A DNA stretch of 64,000 nucleotides from Marmoricola sp. OAE513 (GTDB taxonomy: Bacteria; Actinomycetota; Actinomycetes; Propionibacteriales; Nocardioidaceae). The notes below the pieces were generated by a model. It ran no database searches. It saw only the letters and a list, made by a program, of their open reading frames with translations, and was not told the origin of the DNA. A program made the position numbers and the translations under genes. Where the stretch lies: NCBI RefSeq assembly GCF_040546585.1, contig NZ_JBEPOC010000001.1, positions 2,728,001-2,792,000 on the forward strand, written 5' to 3'. Positions 18,801 to 27,431 of this stretch are shown here, in pieces. Within the stretch, counting starts at the first letter, position 1; each line of letters starts with the position of its first letter.

Positions 18801-20262
18801 CGGCACGCCGCAGGTCGAGCGGATCCGTTTCGGCAAGCGCGATGCGGACAGCTTCGTGCCCGCCGCACTTGGAGTGGAGATCCACTGTGATGCCTTGATT
18901 GGCCAGGTTGCCGTTCCGACGTTCAACGATCCGCCCAGCCCTGACGAGCGTTCGGCCTGGATGGAGCATCAGGTCTTGACCAGTGACGCCTTCCCCGCAG
19001 ATATGACCTCGTTCGACCGTAGCGCCGTCGCAGAGGTTCTTCGAGCGGTCGCTGTCACGTGGGCGGGCGCCCGACAAGACTCACCGGACCGTGTGGCATT
19101 CGCGCGAGAACTGATTGCCACCTCAGAGCTGCTCGGCGTCACTCGTGAAGACGTCGACAGTTCGGCCGCGGACTGGTTGATGGACGGCGTCGTCCAGGCC
19201 CTACTTCTTGACGTTCTAGTCGAAGCGCGTTCTGACGTCAGGTCGGAACACTGGCTCGCCTGGCTTCGGCGACGACACACCTTGAGCGCCGCCAACTTGT
19301 TGCTCTCCTCGCTGACCAGTTGGGGCTCGGGGGTCGACGCGGACGAGTTGACCGTTGACCTTCACCCTGAGGATGAGAGTCGGTTCGTGATCTCCGAGCA
19401 GTCGCCGGGTGGCACCGGACAGATTGAGGCTCTCTCGCGGGCAATGGCCGAGAACCCAGACAACTTGGGGATGGCTCTTCGAGACGCTATCCGGCCATCC
19501 GACATGGAGTTGATGGACATTGAGCTCCGATCCCTGCTTTCGACGCCCGACAATGAGGTTGCTGTCGCGATTCAGGAGCTTGCGGGGGCCTGGCGGGAAG
19601 GTCACCAGGCAGTGCGCGCAGCGACTACGAGGCTGGAATCTGCACTGCAAGGTGTCGGCGTCGAGTTGGGACATGCGGCACGGACCGCGCTCTCGACCCG
19701 GCTTGCTGGGCCTGGCGCGCACCCAGGGCTGATCGACGAGGTCTCGCTATGGATGGACCTGCGTGACCGCTCGCTCGCTGACAGCGGTTTCGCGGTCGAT
19801 CCCCGCACATTGGCTGTGTTGCTCGCAGGTCGTAGTGAAGTCGACCCGTACCTGCATTTGCAGCAACCCACCGCGGTTGAGCGAGCCCGTGTGGTCAGCA
19901 ATGTGCTCTGGCCATGGGGTGAGAGCATTCGCTCCGTGGCCTCGTACAACCCGTACGCGCCTGTGCTTGCGACGGCCGTCGATGTCGTCCGCGACCATTG
20001 GTCGCCTCCAGTTGCGGTGCTGGACATTGCGTCTTGGAACGACGAAGAAAGGCGCACCGTGCACGCAGAATTGGTGCGAGCACGCGAGGCGATCGTCCGA
20101 GTTCACAGCGCTGAGCGATCGCAGTTGCGCCGGGCGATCCTTGACCTGAACACCGTCCCTGTCGAAGTTGGACCCTTGATGTTCCATCCTCTGGTCACAG
20201 CTGTCGCTGAGACCGGCCAGTACATCGAGGCGCGTGTGCTACTGCGGGAGGCCTGGTTGTGA
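15886..20262 (+). CDS. dpdJ: DpdJ, very large DEAD/DEAH-type helicase with zinc-finger insertion
   Basis: A 1458-residue protein starting at ATG 15886, overlapping dpdI (ATGA). Upstream in-frame starts run through dpdI and are rejected. Motif I is TAGTGSGKTLAFYLPLLAW (about residue 166), motif II DEIH (about 352), motif III LSATL (about 385) and motif VI FLQRKGRAGR (about 605). Between motifs I and II, CPHLRCPNC and CLEPSC form a probable zinc finger near residues 262-295. The C-terminal 800 residues are unique to the family. The domain layout resembles helicases of the DISARM/Lhr-like type. It overlaps the nuclease gene dpdK by 4 bp, consistent with a helicase-nuclease pair. Confidence 0.85.
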   Translation: MSDIQAALTVLELREAELLSWGAVGAQWTREEAEAVLADHGDGPALFADLERLGLLVPTPTNGYRTRSAETMRLLATLRQAFRDDRILNGRPLVLDYRFLQRPRRRPRRDIDRAQVVSGLGDALGSAGKATVTALAPPTLSAFQERSTASILTALNSPNPRAGVVVTAGTGSGKTLAFYLPLLAWLSDHVQPQSGKTSALALYPRNELLKDQLQTLVGLSLDLMARVPGSTPLSIASWFGPTPQASFYVSEQWRLQGAGYLCPHLRCPNCSGELIWPKAALSAKEERLECLEPSCATVIPGSVLRLTRDSAQKNPADIMLSTTESLNRQLSVPKNLRAFGISTQSLRAVLLDEIHTYEGTTGAQNAVLLRRLRKALGKQVVWAGLSATLTDAGDFFGRLVDLNPGDVTVIEPAFSELEESGAEYLVALRHDPHSSTGPLSASIQAAMSLSRSLDVLHGNPFNPPIDSEGLVGTRLFAFTDKLDSTNRLFWDLLDAEGWSWPGRPNPSHNPHTLAHLRSPSQDQLAVGQRQAADERDQDGQLWWLAELLGHDVDGDVQKKLDRTSSQDSGVATDADIVIATASLEVGFDDDRVGAVLQHKAPHDVAQFLQRKGRAGRNAATRPWTVVVLSNFGRDRDAWDAYDALFSPIVPARSLPIENLYVLRIQAVYSLLDWLAAELDLKYQSSWALGSGPADLLHPKNANKVPGTRAQQTAMADLLGRLLREGTERDLLRRHLRRSLALGDGPHAERIVDQIFWEAPRPLLTGVIPTLRRRLIDQWEGERPTPDDSGLKHRTPLRDFVPGNLFDELMVPDVSFSVPWAGNEVQSEHLPALRAIREFLPGNVSRHFGVWATHKRHWVPLPEDRDDDGVRWVDVATYGGTQVDETEVAGQAVTVFAPLAVTLSSVDSNVSDSSSMRANWQFAVTPLGAGVSLTLPPSVTTLIPQLSSHLHVQGGGVRLMRYTADATGVLRINGTPQVERIRFGKRDADSFVPAALGVEIHCDALIGQVAVPTFNDPPSPDERSAWMEHQVLTSDAFPADMTSFDRSAVAEVLRAVAVTWAGARQDSPDRVAFARELIATSELLGVTREDVDSSAADWLMDGVVQALLLDVLVEARSDVRSEHWLAWLRRRHTLSAANLLLSSLTSWGSGVDADELTVDLHPEDESRFVISEQSPGGTGQIEALSRAMAENPDNLGMALRDAIRPSDMELMDIELRSLLSTPDNEVAVAIQELAGAWREGHQAVRAATTRLESALQGVGVELGHAARTALSTRLAGPGAHPGLIDEVSLWMDLRDRSLADSGFAVDPRTLAVLLAGRSEVDPYLHLQQPTAVERARVVSNVLWPWGESIRSVASYNPYAPVLATAVDVVRDHWSPPVAVLDIASWNDEERRTVHAELVRAREAIVRVHSAERSQLRRAILDLNTVPVEVGPLMFHPLVTAVAETGQYIEARVLLREAWL

Positions 20263-20789
20263 ACCGGGTGATTCGGAAGTCACAGAACGCGAGCGCGAGT
20301 GAGGCGGCGGACCTGCTCGCCGGACTGTTTGCCGCCGAGATCGCTGCTCCAGGGAAATGCTTGTGGTTGGTTTCGCCGTGGATCTCCGACGTGGAGCTCA
20401 TCGACAATTCGGCCGGCACTTTCAGTGCTCTCTCGCGTTTCGGCAAGCGACGGGTCCGACTCACCGAAGTGCTCGTATCTCTCGCCAGTCGCGGCTGCCA
20501 TGTCGTGGTCGGCACAACGACAGATCCGCACAACACCCGCTTCGTAGAGCGACTCACGCAACTGGGGGACGACCTGCGGGTCTCCGATCGGATCACGATC
20601 ACGATCGATCCTTCGGAGCACCTGCATACCAAGGCGATCACCGGCGATGATTTCGCACTGTCGGGAAGCATGAACATCACCTACAACGGCATCGAGGTCC
20701 GTGAAGAGATGGTCCAGTTGCGCTTGGATCAGAAGTTCGTTGCCCAGGCAAAGATGGACGCCTTCGACCGGTTCGGGGGAGTGCTGTGA
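20259..20789 (+). CDS. dpdK: DpdK, phospholipase D-family nuclease of the Dpd system
   Basis: A 176-residue protein starting at GTG 20259, overlapping dpdJ (GTGA). It has a single HKD motif near residues 125-142 (HLHTKAITGDDFALSGSMN, fitting HxK..D..SGSxN), so it should dimerise to form one active site like other short PLD nucleases. It is the likely DNA-cleaving subunit of the restriction half. The protein ends in the same 4-bp overlap pattern with the following gene. Confidence 0.85.
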   Translation: MNRVIRKSQNASASEAADLLAGLFAAEIAAPGKCLWLVSPWISDVELIDNSAGTFSALSRFGKRRVRLTEVLVSLASRGCHVVVGTTTDPHNTRFVERLTQLGDDLRVSDRITITIDPSEHLHTKAITGDDFALSGSMNITYNGIEVREEMVQLRLDQKFVAQAKMDAFDRFGGVL

Positions 20790-22981
20790 GTCTGGCTACT
20801 GCGGCGCAATCCCTGGTAGGCGACTACTCGGTATACGGCGACATGAGTGACCGGATCGAAGCGCTCGTCGCCAAGCAGGTCGACATCTATGTTCCGCGCC
20901 GGAGCAACTGGCTGGTGATGCCCTGGCAGCCGGCGGTTGGATCGATGGGATTCTATCTCTTCTCGGAGGACCGGGAAGGACAGCGCCGTGGCCGTGAGGT
21001 GCTCAACGGGTTCCTCGGTCCCGGTGTCGCCCGCCTGGTCTCGATGCCCGACGAGATGCTTGAGGGGCAACTGCCGCCAGCCTGGGTCGACCTAGGCCTG
21101 ACCAAAGCTACCTATATCCGGCGCTCCCAGCAGGTCGATCGCCTCGACATGTTGGCTCGCCTCGAAAACCTTGTCGCCACCGTGGCAGGGCGCCCAGCCA
21201 CCATCGAGGAGATCCATCCCACTCACGTTGATCTCCTTCGCGACGTACGCCTGGCAATGCTCAGCCAGGACGGAGTCGGCGCGCAGCGGCTCTTTGACCA
21301 ACTGGTACTGACCGGGCAGCTCAGCGCCGAGAACATCCGCTTCCTCACGATCGAACTGCTGGCCTGCTTCGGACGATGGCAGGAGATGGCGGACCTGCCG
21401 TACATCGCGGTTCTCATGCAAGCTCGTCGTCCTCGCGTAGTGACCGAGTCGATGCTCCAGATGGTTTGGGCAACCCAGGTCGCTGTCCACCTGGGACTCG
21501 CCTCTGTCGCAAGCGTCTTCGCGTCGCAGGACATCGTTGGCCGGTACACAGCCATCCTGCGGTCGATTGAGGTGCCGTCGACGCCTCAGGGTCGGATTCT
21601 CGCTTACCTCACCGCCCTTGCCGACGATGACGCGGAACGCCAGGAGGCGATTCTCCGCGCGGTCCTCGACCCCGACGAAGCCGGGGCGCTCGCAGCCTTG
21701 AGCGCGCCCGCAGGCTCCATTGTGCCGGAGTTCGAGCCCGATCCGGAGCCGGAGCCGGACCCGGAGCCCGAGCCCGAGCCGGAAGTCGCCCCGATTCGGC
21801 TCGCTTTCGACGAGGCCCGCTACAAGCGAGTCGTTGAGATCTTCCTCGCCGAGCCTCTTCCTGGTGACGCCGATTTCGCTGTTCAAGCAGTACTCGACCT
21901 GGGTGGACACGAGCGTGCAGGAGACGTACTCCAGGTCGTTCGCGACTGGGTTAGCAGCGGGGATGTAGAACCCGGAAGACGATTGGCGCTCGATATCAGC
22001 GCGCTGGATGATCTTGTCGCCGATGTCACTTCCGGTTGGGTCGCCTGGGCCCAGCGGATCGGCGCCGATGAAGTCTGGGGCGACGCTGCTACGACGTTGC
22101 GCAACCAGTACGCCGGGTGGCAGCCGCTCAGCGAACTGACCGCCGACCACGTGTCGTTGGTCGCTGACGGCGTACTGGGCGCGATCGGCACGGCGAACGA
22201 GCAACAGTTGCGAGCTGGTCTCGACATCCTTTGTCGAGTCGCGGCCGATGTCGTCGGGCATCCGTCGTGCGCTTTGTTCACTGAGACTGTGCTGGAGTTC
22301 CTGGCCGATCAGGAAAACATGAGTTCCCAGGTCCGGGAGGCCTACGGAACCTTGTTCGAGGCGATCTTGGGAGCCGGTCCAACCGTCGAGTCCTACACCG
22401 AGGTACTGACCAGGACGTCGGTCCTGTGGGACCGGATCAAGGCCCGGCAGCACGTCGATTGGGCTCTGGAAACTCTCGACACGTGTGCAGGCGCCAGCGC
22501 TCCAGACCCGCAGGTACGTAACGCCTTCGGTGCGCCAGTGATTCACTATCTGCGCTCTTTGGATCGCTTGAGCCGACTGCAACGGGTGGTGACCGAGTCT
22601 CTCGCCGAAGACTTCGGCCTCCCCGCCATTCCGCTCCCAGTGGTGCCGGCGGGCGACGAGAACGTGTCGTCGTGGTCGCGATTGGACGGGACTGTCGTCG
22701 GGCTCTATACGCTGCTTCCTCAAGCTCTGCAGCGATTCAGCACGCGCTTGAAAGCGCTGTGCAACCCGGGCGAGGTCGTCGGCAACGACGACAAGACCGC
22801 AACAGCCGCTCTGACGAACCTGGCCGAGCGAGCCGAACATCTGATCGTCGATACCTGGCACGCCGCCCACCAGGCGACAGGTGCGATTGATCAAGTTCGG
22901 CCGAAGTCACAGCAGATTTTGCCGCGACAGAAAGGCGTGACCGGATTCTTGCGCGCCCTGGAAAGCTCTCTCGAGGGCTAG
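20786..22981 (+). CDS. dpdD: Candidate DpdD, large Dpd-operon protein of unknown function
   Basis: A 731-residue protein starting at GTG 20786, overlapping dpdK (GTGA); it is the last gene of the forward operon. The N-terminal 150 residues include YVPRRSNWLVMPWQPAVG and GFYLFSEDREGQRRGREVL. A strongly acidic Pro-Glu/Pro-Asp linker (EPDPEPEPDPEPEPEPE, about residues 314-330) separates this half from a helical C-terminal half. No catalytic motif is evident. The DpdD assignment is by elimination: all other expected large Dpd proteins are accounted for. It ends 1 bp before the convergent dpdB gene stops. Confidence 0.55.
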   Translation: MSLATAAQSLVGDYSVYGDMSDRIEALVAKQVDIYVPRRSNWLVMPWQPAVGSMGFYLFSEDREGQRRGREVLNGFLGPGVARLVSMPDEMLEGQLPPAWVDLGLTKATYIRRSQQVDRLDMLARLENLVATVAGRPATIEEIHPTHVDLLRDVRLAMLSQDGVGAQRLFDQLVLTGQLSAENIRFLTIELLACFGRWQEMADLPYIAVLMQARRPRVVTESMLQMVWATQVAVHLGLASVASVFASQDIVGRYTAILRSIEVPSTPQGRILAYLTALADDDAERQEAILRAVLDPDEAGALAALSAPAGSIVPEFEPDPEPEPDPEPEPEPEVAPIRLAFDEARYKRVVEIFLAEPLPGDADFAVQAVLDLGGHERAGDVLQVVRDWVSSGDVEPGRRLALDISALDDLVADVTSGWVAWAQRIGADEVWGDAATTLRNQYAGWQPLSELTADHVSLVADGVLGAIGTANEQQLRAGLDILCRVAADVVGHPSCALFTETVLEFLADQENMSSQVREAYGTLFEAILGAGPTVESYTEVLTRTSVLWDRIKARQHVDWALETLDTCAGASAPDPQVRNAFGAPVIHYLRSLDRLSRLQRVVTESLAEDFGLPAIPLPVVPAGDENVSSWSRLDGTVVGLYTLLPQALQRFSTRLKALCNPGEVVGNDDKTATAALTNLAERAEHLIVDTWHAAHQATGAIDQVRPKSQQILPRQKGVTGFLRALESSLEG

Positions 22982-22982
22982 G

Positions 22983-24086
22983 TCAGCGAACGGCCCGCAT
23001 CAGATGCCCGGTGAGCACCCGAACATCGTTCGGTGTGTTCTGAATCCCGTTCCAACGTCTCTGCTGGTCGCCGCCGAAGTCCCAGGCGCCACCGGTCCAA
23101 GCACACGCGTCCTTCAGTTTTGACAACCGTGCCGGGATGTCGATCTCGGGGAGATCCGACGCTGGTATGCCCTCGGTGAGGTAGTCCATGACGTAACCGA
23201 GCGACTGGATGCCGGCGCCATGCGTCAGTCGCGACTTGGTCGGTGGCAGGGCCCAAGCATCGGGGAAGGTCAATTCAACGACGGTCCAGAAGAAGTTAAG
23301 GTGGAGCAAGATCTGGTCGACGTCGCCGGTGCCGTCCATCGGGTCGCGGTACTGGTAGAGCGCTCCGTCGTACAGGCTGTTCTCGATCATCTTCAGGACG
23401 CTGTTGTCCTTGATGTATCCGTCGGGTCGGGTCGGCGTCGCGATCCGACCAGCGAATGGCAACCCCGGTGCGGTTTCGCCGCCGTTGAGCAAGGCCAGCA
23501 CTTGGGCAGGGAGTTGCTTACGTGCGTACGCGGTCGGCAGGTGGCCGGCCGTCTCCGGCAGCAGTTCGTGGATCAGGCCCTTGGGCAACGGCTTAGTGTT
23601 GTTAACCAGGATGAACTGGGATCGCTGCTCGGCCTCGCCGTGGGCAATGAACCCGACAGCTGCGACCGGAAACTCCGCGAGGTCTGCATCGCGAATGGCG
23701 GCACTTCGCTGCTGGCCGTCGACCAACCAAGCCGGCTTCTGATCGTCGGACAGCGACTCATCGACCGGGATCACCAGTTCGCCAAGGGTGGAGTAGTCAG
23801 GCCCAAGGTTGACACCGGCAGGTTCAAAACTCACCCGCTCGTCAAACGCAAGAACCACCGCATTGGGGAGCATGGCTCCATCCGACTCGAGATACCGGCG
23901 GATCGCTTTGATGTGGCTCAGCACCTCGGGGCGCTGATATCCCTGCAACGTGGCGTCGTCGCGGTGCACACGCGAGACGGTTGCGAAGTCGTGGATGTGC
24001 TTGCCGTCGACGCCGAAGCAATAGATGAACTGCGACCCCTGACGGATCTGGATCGCCGGCAGCCTGATGTCGTATCGGTCAGCCAT
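22983..24086 (-). CDS. dpdB: DpdB-like DGQHR-type protein, copy 1
   Basis: A 367-residue protein starting at ATG 24086, overlapping the DpdA stop by 8 bp. It carries the ParB/DGQHR-like signature WLVDGQQRSAAI (about residue 140), preceded by QGYQRPEVLSHIKAIRRYL and LPNAVVLAF. DpdB works with DpdA to insert preQ0 into DNA, and ATP hydrolysis by DpdB has been reported for the family. It resembles the second copy at 25323-26453 in the same order of motifs (GYQRPE, LPN or FPN, VDGQQRS, LLPE, C-terminal QNTP). It is the last gene of the reverse operon. Confidence 0.8.
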   Translation of the reverse strand: MADRYDIRLPAIQIRQGSQFIYCFGVDGKHIHDFATVSRVHRDDATLQGYQRPEVLSHIKAIRRYLESDGAMLPNAVVLAFDERVSFEPAGVNLGPDYSTLGELVIPVDESLSDDQKPAWLVDGQQRSAAIRDADLAEFPVAAVGFIAHGEAEQRSQFILVNNTKPLPKGLIHELLPETAGHLPTAYARKQLPAQVLALLNGGETAPGLPFAGRIATPTRPDGYIKDNSVLKMIENSLYDGALYQYRDPMDGTGDVDQILLHLNFFWTVVELTFPDAWALPPTKSRLTHGAGIQSLGYVMDYLTEGIPASDLPEIDIPARLSKLKDACAWTGGAWDFGGDQQRRWNGIQNTPNDVRVLTGHLMRAVR

Positions 24087-25326
24087 CGGTACTCCTCGAC
24101 ATCACTTTGGGCTTTCTCGGTTGCAAGGTCTCCATCTTCCGCGACAGGACCGACAGGTTGTGGAACCCGCGCCGCTTGTTCCGCTCGGTGCCTCGGAAGA
24201 TCGCGATCTCGATCCCGAGTTCTCGGCAGAGACTGCAGGGGCAGGTGGTCCAGGGCGCGGCGTCGAGAGTACGGGCGTAGGCCTCGAGGTAACTCTTCTT
24301 TGTCTGGCAGATCTGTTCGTAGGCGCCAAGGGCGGCCAGTGCGTTCGTGGTCGCCTTGGCGCTGCCGTCGAACGCGCGCACCGCCGCCAGGCACTCGCGC
24401 TCGTGCTTCACTGCCTCGGCCTGGGACACGCGCCCGGCCAGAATCGCGCGCTTCAGCGTGGGATTCCCGTCGACCTGAGGGATACGGAGGGCGACGTACT
24501 CACCGTCCATTGAGTGGAAGTTTTTGCGGTCATCCATGAATGACTGCCGGAAAGCCGACGTGCTGTCGAAGCTGGTTACCCCCAGGTCAGCGAATGTCTC
24601 CATCGACTCGAACCGAGTGATTCCGAGCAGATGCAGGTCCGTGGTCGGTTCGAGAATCTCTTGGATCGCGTCCAGCGACTCGAGGATCTCCTTCGTTTTG
24701 AGCGGGACCATGCCGCCGAGAGCGATCCGCTGATAGCCCATCTTCTGGAGTTGAGCGACGCTGTCGGCGTACGACGCCGGACCCCAACCTTGGGCTGCGC
24801 CGACTGGGACTACCGGCGACTTCTCGTCGTTGACCATTTCGATGAATTCCGCGGCAAGGCGCAGCGTGATCAGTCGGCGCTCAGCCCACGCAGGATCAAC
24901 AGACTCAAAAGAGGCCGCAGAGTCGTATCCAAAGATGATGTGGTCGACGCTGACCCCAGCGTCGAAGCCACACCCTTCATAGAAGTCGAGAGTCTCCCGC
25001 ACGCTGACAGGGGGCACGAGTTCGTCGGCGTAGTTGAAGGCACCGTTATCACCGAGTGACTCGACACCGTCCGGCAGTCGGAAGAATCGGTCGACGCCGA
25101 GGCGGTACAGCCTGGCTCGTTGGGACGCGGTGTATTTGCCAGACCCCATGATAGAGCCGTCGACGATCGACTTGCTGACCAAGATGCCGTGGTAGGGCGG
25201 AGTCTCGAGCACTTCGTGCGCGTAACGATCGTCGCGCTGGCGAACTCGTAGTGGCGAGTACTCGTCGCGAGCGAAATCGTAGGTTGGGCTGACCAGGTCT
25301 TGGCTATCCGGGAAGTAGAACTTCAT
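24079..25326 (-). CDS. dpdA: DpdA, DNA guanine transglycosylase (TGT-like) inserting preQ0
   Basis: A 415-residue protein. The start at ATG 25326 is chosen because it overlaps the upstream stop (ATGA) and gives a sensible N-terminus (MKFYFPDSQDLVSP). It is a tRNA-guanine transglycosylase relative that swaps guanine for 7-cyano-7-deazaguanine in DNA. TGT hallmarks are visible: GDNGAFNYADE (about residue 92), SVDHIIFGYD (about 126), GYQRIALGGMV (about 197), LGVTSFDS with the probable nucleophile Asp (about 254), and the zinc site CPCSLC with a distal His (about residues 362-389). Two DpdB-like genes flank it in the same operon. Confidence 0.9.
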   Translation of the reverse strand: MKFYFPDSQDLVSPTYDFARDEYSPLRVRQRDDRYAHEVLETPPYHGILVSKSIVDGSIMGSGKYTASQRARLYRLGVDRFFRLPDGVESLGDNGAFNYADELVPPVSVRETLDFYEGCGFDAGVSVDHIIFGYDSAASFESVDPAWAERRLITLRLAAEFIEMVNDEKSPVVPVGAAQGWGPASYADSVAQLQKMGYQRIALGGMVPLKTKEILESLDAIQEILEPTTDLHLLGITRFESMETFADLGVTSFDSTSAFRQSFMDDRKNFHSMDGEYVALRIPQVDGNPTLKRAILAGRVSQAEAVKHERECLAAVRAFDGSAKATTNALAALGAYEQICQTKKSYLEAYARTLDAAPWTTCPCSLCRELGIEIAIFRGTERNKRRGFHNLSVLSRKMETLQPRKPKVMSRSTDG

Positions 25327-26453
25327 CGGCGCCCGGTCCGTTCCGCCAAGTACGCGCGAACCAAGAAGTTCGAAAGCGCACTGATGTGCCGCGGTGTGTT
25401 CTGCAGGTCGTTCCAGACCATGCCAAGGTCCTCCCATGTGCCGGCGGTCCACCGGCACTGGTCGGCGATCAGTGCCAACTCTGCCCGTGCCTGCTCGGCG
25501 GCATCCGACGCGGCAGGATCAACATGAGCCATGACTCGATCCATCAATCGCCCCATTGCTCGGATGCCGACTCCACCCATCAGTCGGGAGTCAGTCGGCG
25601 GTTTGCCCCAAGCACGCGGGAAGGTCTCCCGAACGGCCCCCCAATACGCCATGAGCAGTCGACGGATGCCTTCCGTATCAGTGGTTCCGGTAGCGATGTT
25701 GCGGTAGGGGAAGAGCACTCCAGATGGTGACTCGATCGACTCACGCAAAGCCTCAACCAGGCCTGTGTCCGTGACCACCGCTACCTTCTTGTCGGCCGCG
25801 GTAGACGCGCGCCGGATGATTCCGAAGAACGGCGAGTCCGGATCTTGGTTCAGCATGTCGACCAATGCCGAAGGCAGTTGCCTTGTCGCCATTCGAGCGG
25901 ACGGCACTCGAGCGATCTCCGGAAGAAGTTCGGTGACTAGGCCGACAGGCAGCGGTTGCACGGTGTTCACACGGAGGAACTGTTCGCGCTGCACGTCCAG
26001 GTCGCCGGCAACGAAACCCGCCACGGGCACAGGCATTCGACTGTTCTTGGTGCGTGAGAGCGCGACGCTACGTTGCTGACCATCGACGATCCACGCTGGC
26101 CGAGGACCGTCGCCGTCCGGTGAAACCGGTATCTCCAAGGTGCCCGATACCGCTAGGCCGTCGCTCGTGTTTGGGCCACGACTCGACTTCCACCTCACCT
26201 CGGGTGGCAGAGCAAGGATCAGTCCGTTCGGAAAGAGAACGTCACCCGAATCGAGGTAGTCTTGGATCTGTTTGACATGTTTCTTCTTTTCAGGACGCTG
26301 GTACCCGATGAGCTTGCCCGCCTCGTCGCGGCCGATACGCGAGACGTCGGCCACGAGATCGATCTCGTCCGCGGCGAGTGTGAACAGGTACAGCGGGACG
26401 TCGTCGTTCTGCAGCACTTTCAGCGCTCTGCGTTCCAACCATTTCTCAGTCAT
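25323..26453 (-). CDS. dpdB: DpdB-like DGQHR-type protein, copy 2
   Basis: A 376-residue protein with the signature WIVDGQQRSVALS (about residue 123), GYQRPEKKKHVKQIQDYL near residue 50, LLPEIARVP near 183 and a C-terminal NDLQNTPRHISALS. It has the same architecture as the protein at 22983-24086 but is clearly diverged, so it is an old paralogue rather than a recent duplication. It overlaps dpdA downstream and the YaaA-like gene upstream by 4 bp each. The pair may form a heteromeric ATPase partner of DpdA. Confidence 0.8.
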   Translation of the reverse strand: MTEKWLERRALKVLQNDDVPLYLFTLAADEIDLVADVSRIGRDEAGKLIGYQRPEKKKHVKQIQDYLDSGDVLFPNGLILALPPEVRWKSSRGPNTSDGLAVSGTLEIPVSPDGDGPRPAWIVDGQQRSVALSRTKNSRMPVPVAGFVAGDLDVQREQFLRVNTVQPLPVGLVTELLPEIARVPSARMATRQLPSALVDMLNQDPDSPFFGIIRRASTAADKKVAVVTDTGLVEALRESIESPSGVLFPYRNIATGTTDTEGIRRLLMAYWGAVRETFPRAWGKPPTDSRLMGGVGIRAMGRLMDRVMAHVDPAASDAAEQARAELALIADQCRWTAGTWEDLGMVWNDLQNTPRHISALSNFLVRAYLAERTGRR

Positions 26454-27319
26454 CGAGTGACTCCTGCATTGTTGAAGAGTGCCCCGAACCGTCGTTGCTC
26501 GCAGGCGTGCCCGGCGTCGCGCAACTGACGCAGGGCACGGGTCTTGGTAAGCCGATTATCAGCCCGTCGCAGCGCCCGTATGAAGTCCAGGATCGCGGTG
26601 TCGCTCAACGGAACTCGGTCGTAGACATCCGCTTGCTCGGCGCCGGCGCTCCACTCCTCCCATCGTTCGCGTGTCTGCGTCGACGTCAGCCCGGATTTGG
26701 CGGCGAGGCCCAGCCATTGGATAGCCATCCTCACGTTCAGACTGGTCGCGGTGCCCCCGAGGGTTCGTCGCAGTGCCCTGTTCGAGGGAACCCTGATATC
26801 AGTTGGGATCTCGTCAGTTCCCCCGAAGACCAAGGGCGCCACCGTTGTGCGCTCGAGAAGGTCGCGAGCGATCACGTCCGCGTAGCTCTTCGAGAGCACC
26901 CAAAGCATCGGCCCGTCCAGTCGGGGAAAGTCGCCGGCGTTGACCAACTGCCACCAATCTTGAGACTGATCAATATTTAGTCCGACGACGTCTGGACTTC
27001 CCGAAGAGAACGTGGCGCTGTACGACGGAGCTGTGTCTTGCGCAGTGCGTAGGCCGAGGCCGGCCGAGGCTACGAGGAGCTGGGGTGCGTAACCGTTCGC
27101 GCGAGCAGTCTCTTCGAGGCGGAGGACCTGAGTCCAACTCTCGCCTTGATACAGGGACCGGAGTGCGCGCCGGGCGCCTGCTCGCCTGATCTGGTCGCTC
27201 CAGGCCTGCGCACGTTGCTCCATCGACCCAGGGGCAAGGTTTCGGACTTGGAGTGCGTGGTCGACCGGCAACGACTTGCGATCGGTGCACGTGACGACGA
27301 TCGTCAGTTTCTGAGTCAC
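26450..27319 (-). CDS. YaaA-like protein, candidate DpdC
   Basis: A 289-residue protein starting at ATG 27319. The N-terminal VVTCTDRKSLP followed by a Gln/Arg-rich helix and ASAGLGLRTAQD recalls the YaaA/DUF6884 nucleotide-related fold. It is first in the reverse operon, coupled by ATGA to the dpdB-like gene that precedes dpdA. In studied systems DpdC converts the inserted preQ0 base to the amide form (dADG). By position and elimination this gene is the best candidate, but I cannot confirm the family from sequence alone. Without it the DNA base would be expected to remain dPreQ0. Confidence 0.5.
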   Translation of the reverse strand: MTQKLTIVVTCTDRKSLPVDHALQVRNLAPGSMEQRAQAWSDQIRRAGARRALRSLYQGESWTQVLRLEETARANGYAPQLLVASAGLGLRTAQDTAPSYSATFSSGSPDVVGLNIDQSQDWWQLVNAGDFPRLDGPMLWVLSKSYADVIARDLLERTTVAPLVFGGTDEIPTDIRVPSNRALRRTLGGTATSLNVRMAIQWLGLAAKSGLTSTQTRERWEEWSAGAEQADVYDRVPLSDTAILDFIRALRRADNRLTKTRALRQLRDAGHACEQRRFGALFNNAGVTR

Positions 27320-27431
27320 TCATCTGCCTCTGGATTTGATAACTGTCGGTGTGTCGAAGTTACTCTATGCAGTAGTTAGTCGTAGCGTCGTGAACACACA
27401 GAGTGTTGGTTGAGGAAGTTTGGTGGTTGGC
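27320..27431. promoter_or_regulatory. Divergent control region between modification and preQ0-synthesis operons
   Basis: This 112-bp region is AT-rich compared with its neighbours and must hold the promoters for both the reverse operon (27319) and queC (27432). On the forward strand TGTCGGTG (27344-27351) and TACTCT (27361-27366) resemble the damage-type promoter found elsewhere in the window, but the spacer is one base longer. No preQ1-type riboswitch was recognised. Confidence 0.4.

Noticed and set aside
21721-21790. GC-rich imperfect tandem repeat
   Set aside because: It simply encodes the Pro-Glu/Pro-Asp linker of candidate DpdD and needs no separate repeat entry.
21092-22894. Reverse-strand open frame of 600 codons antisense to candidate dpdD
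   Set aside because: Shadow of a long GC-biased gene; no motifs and no start signals.
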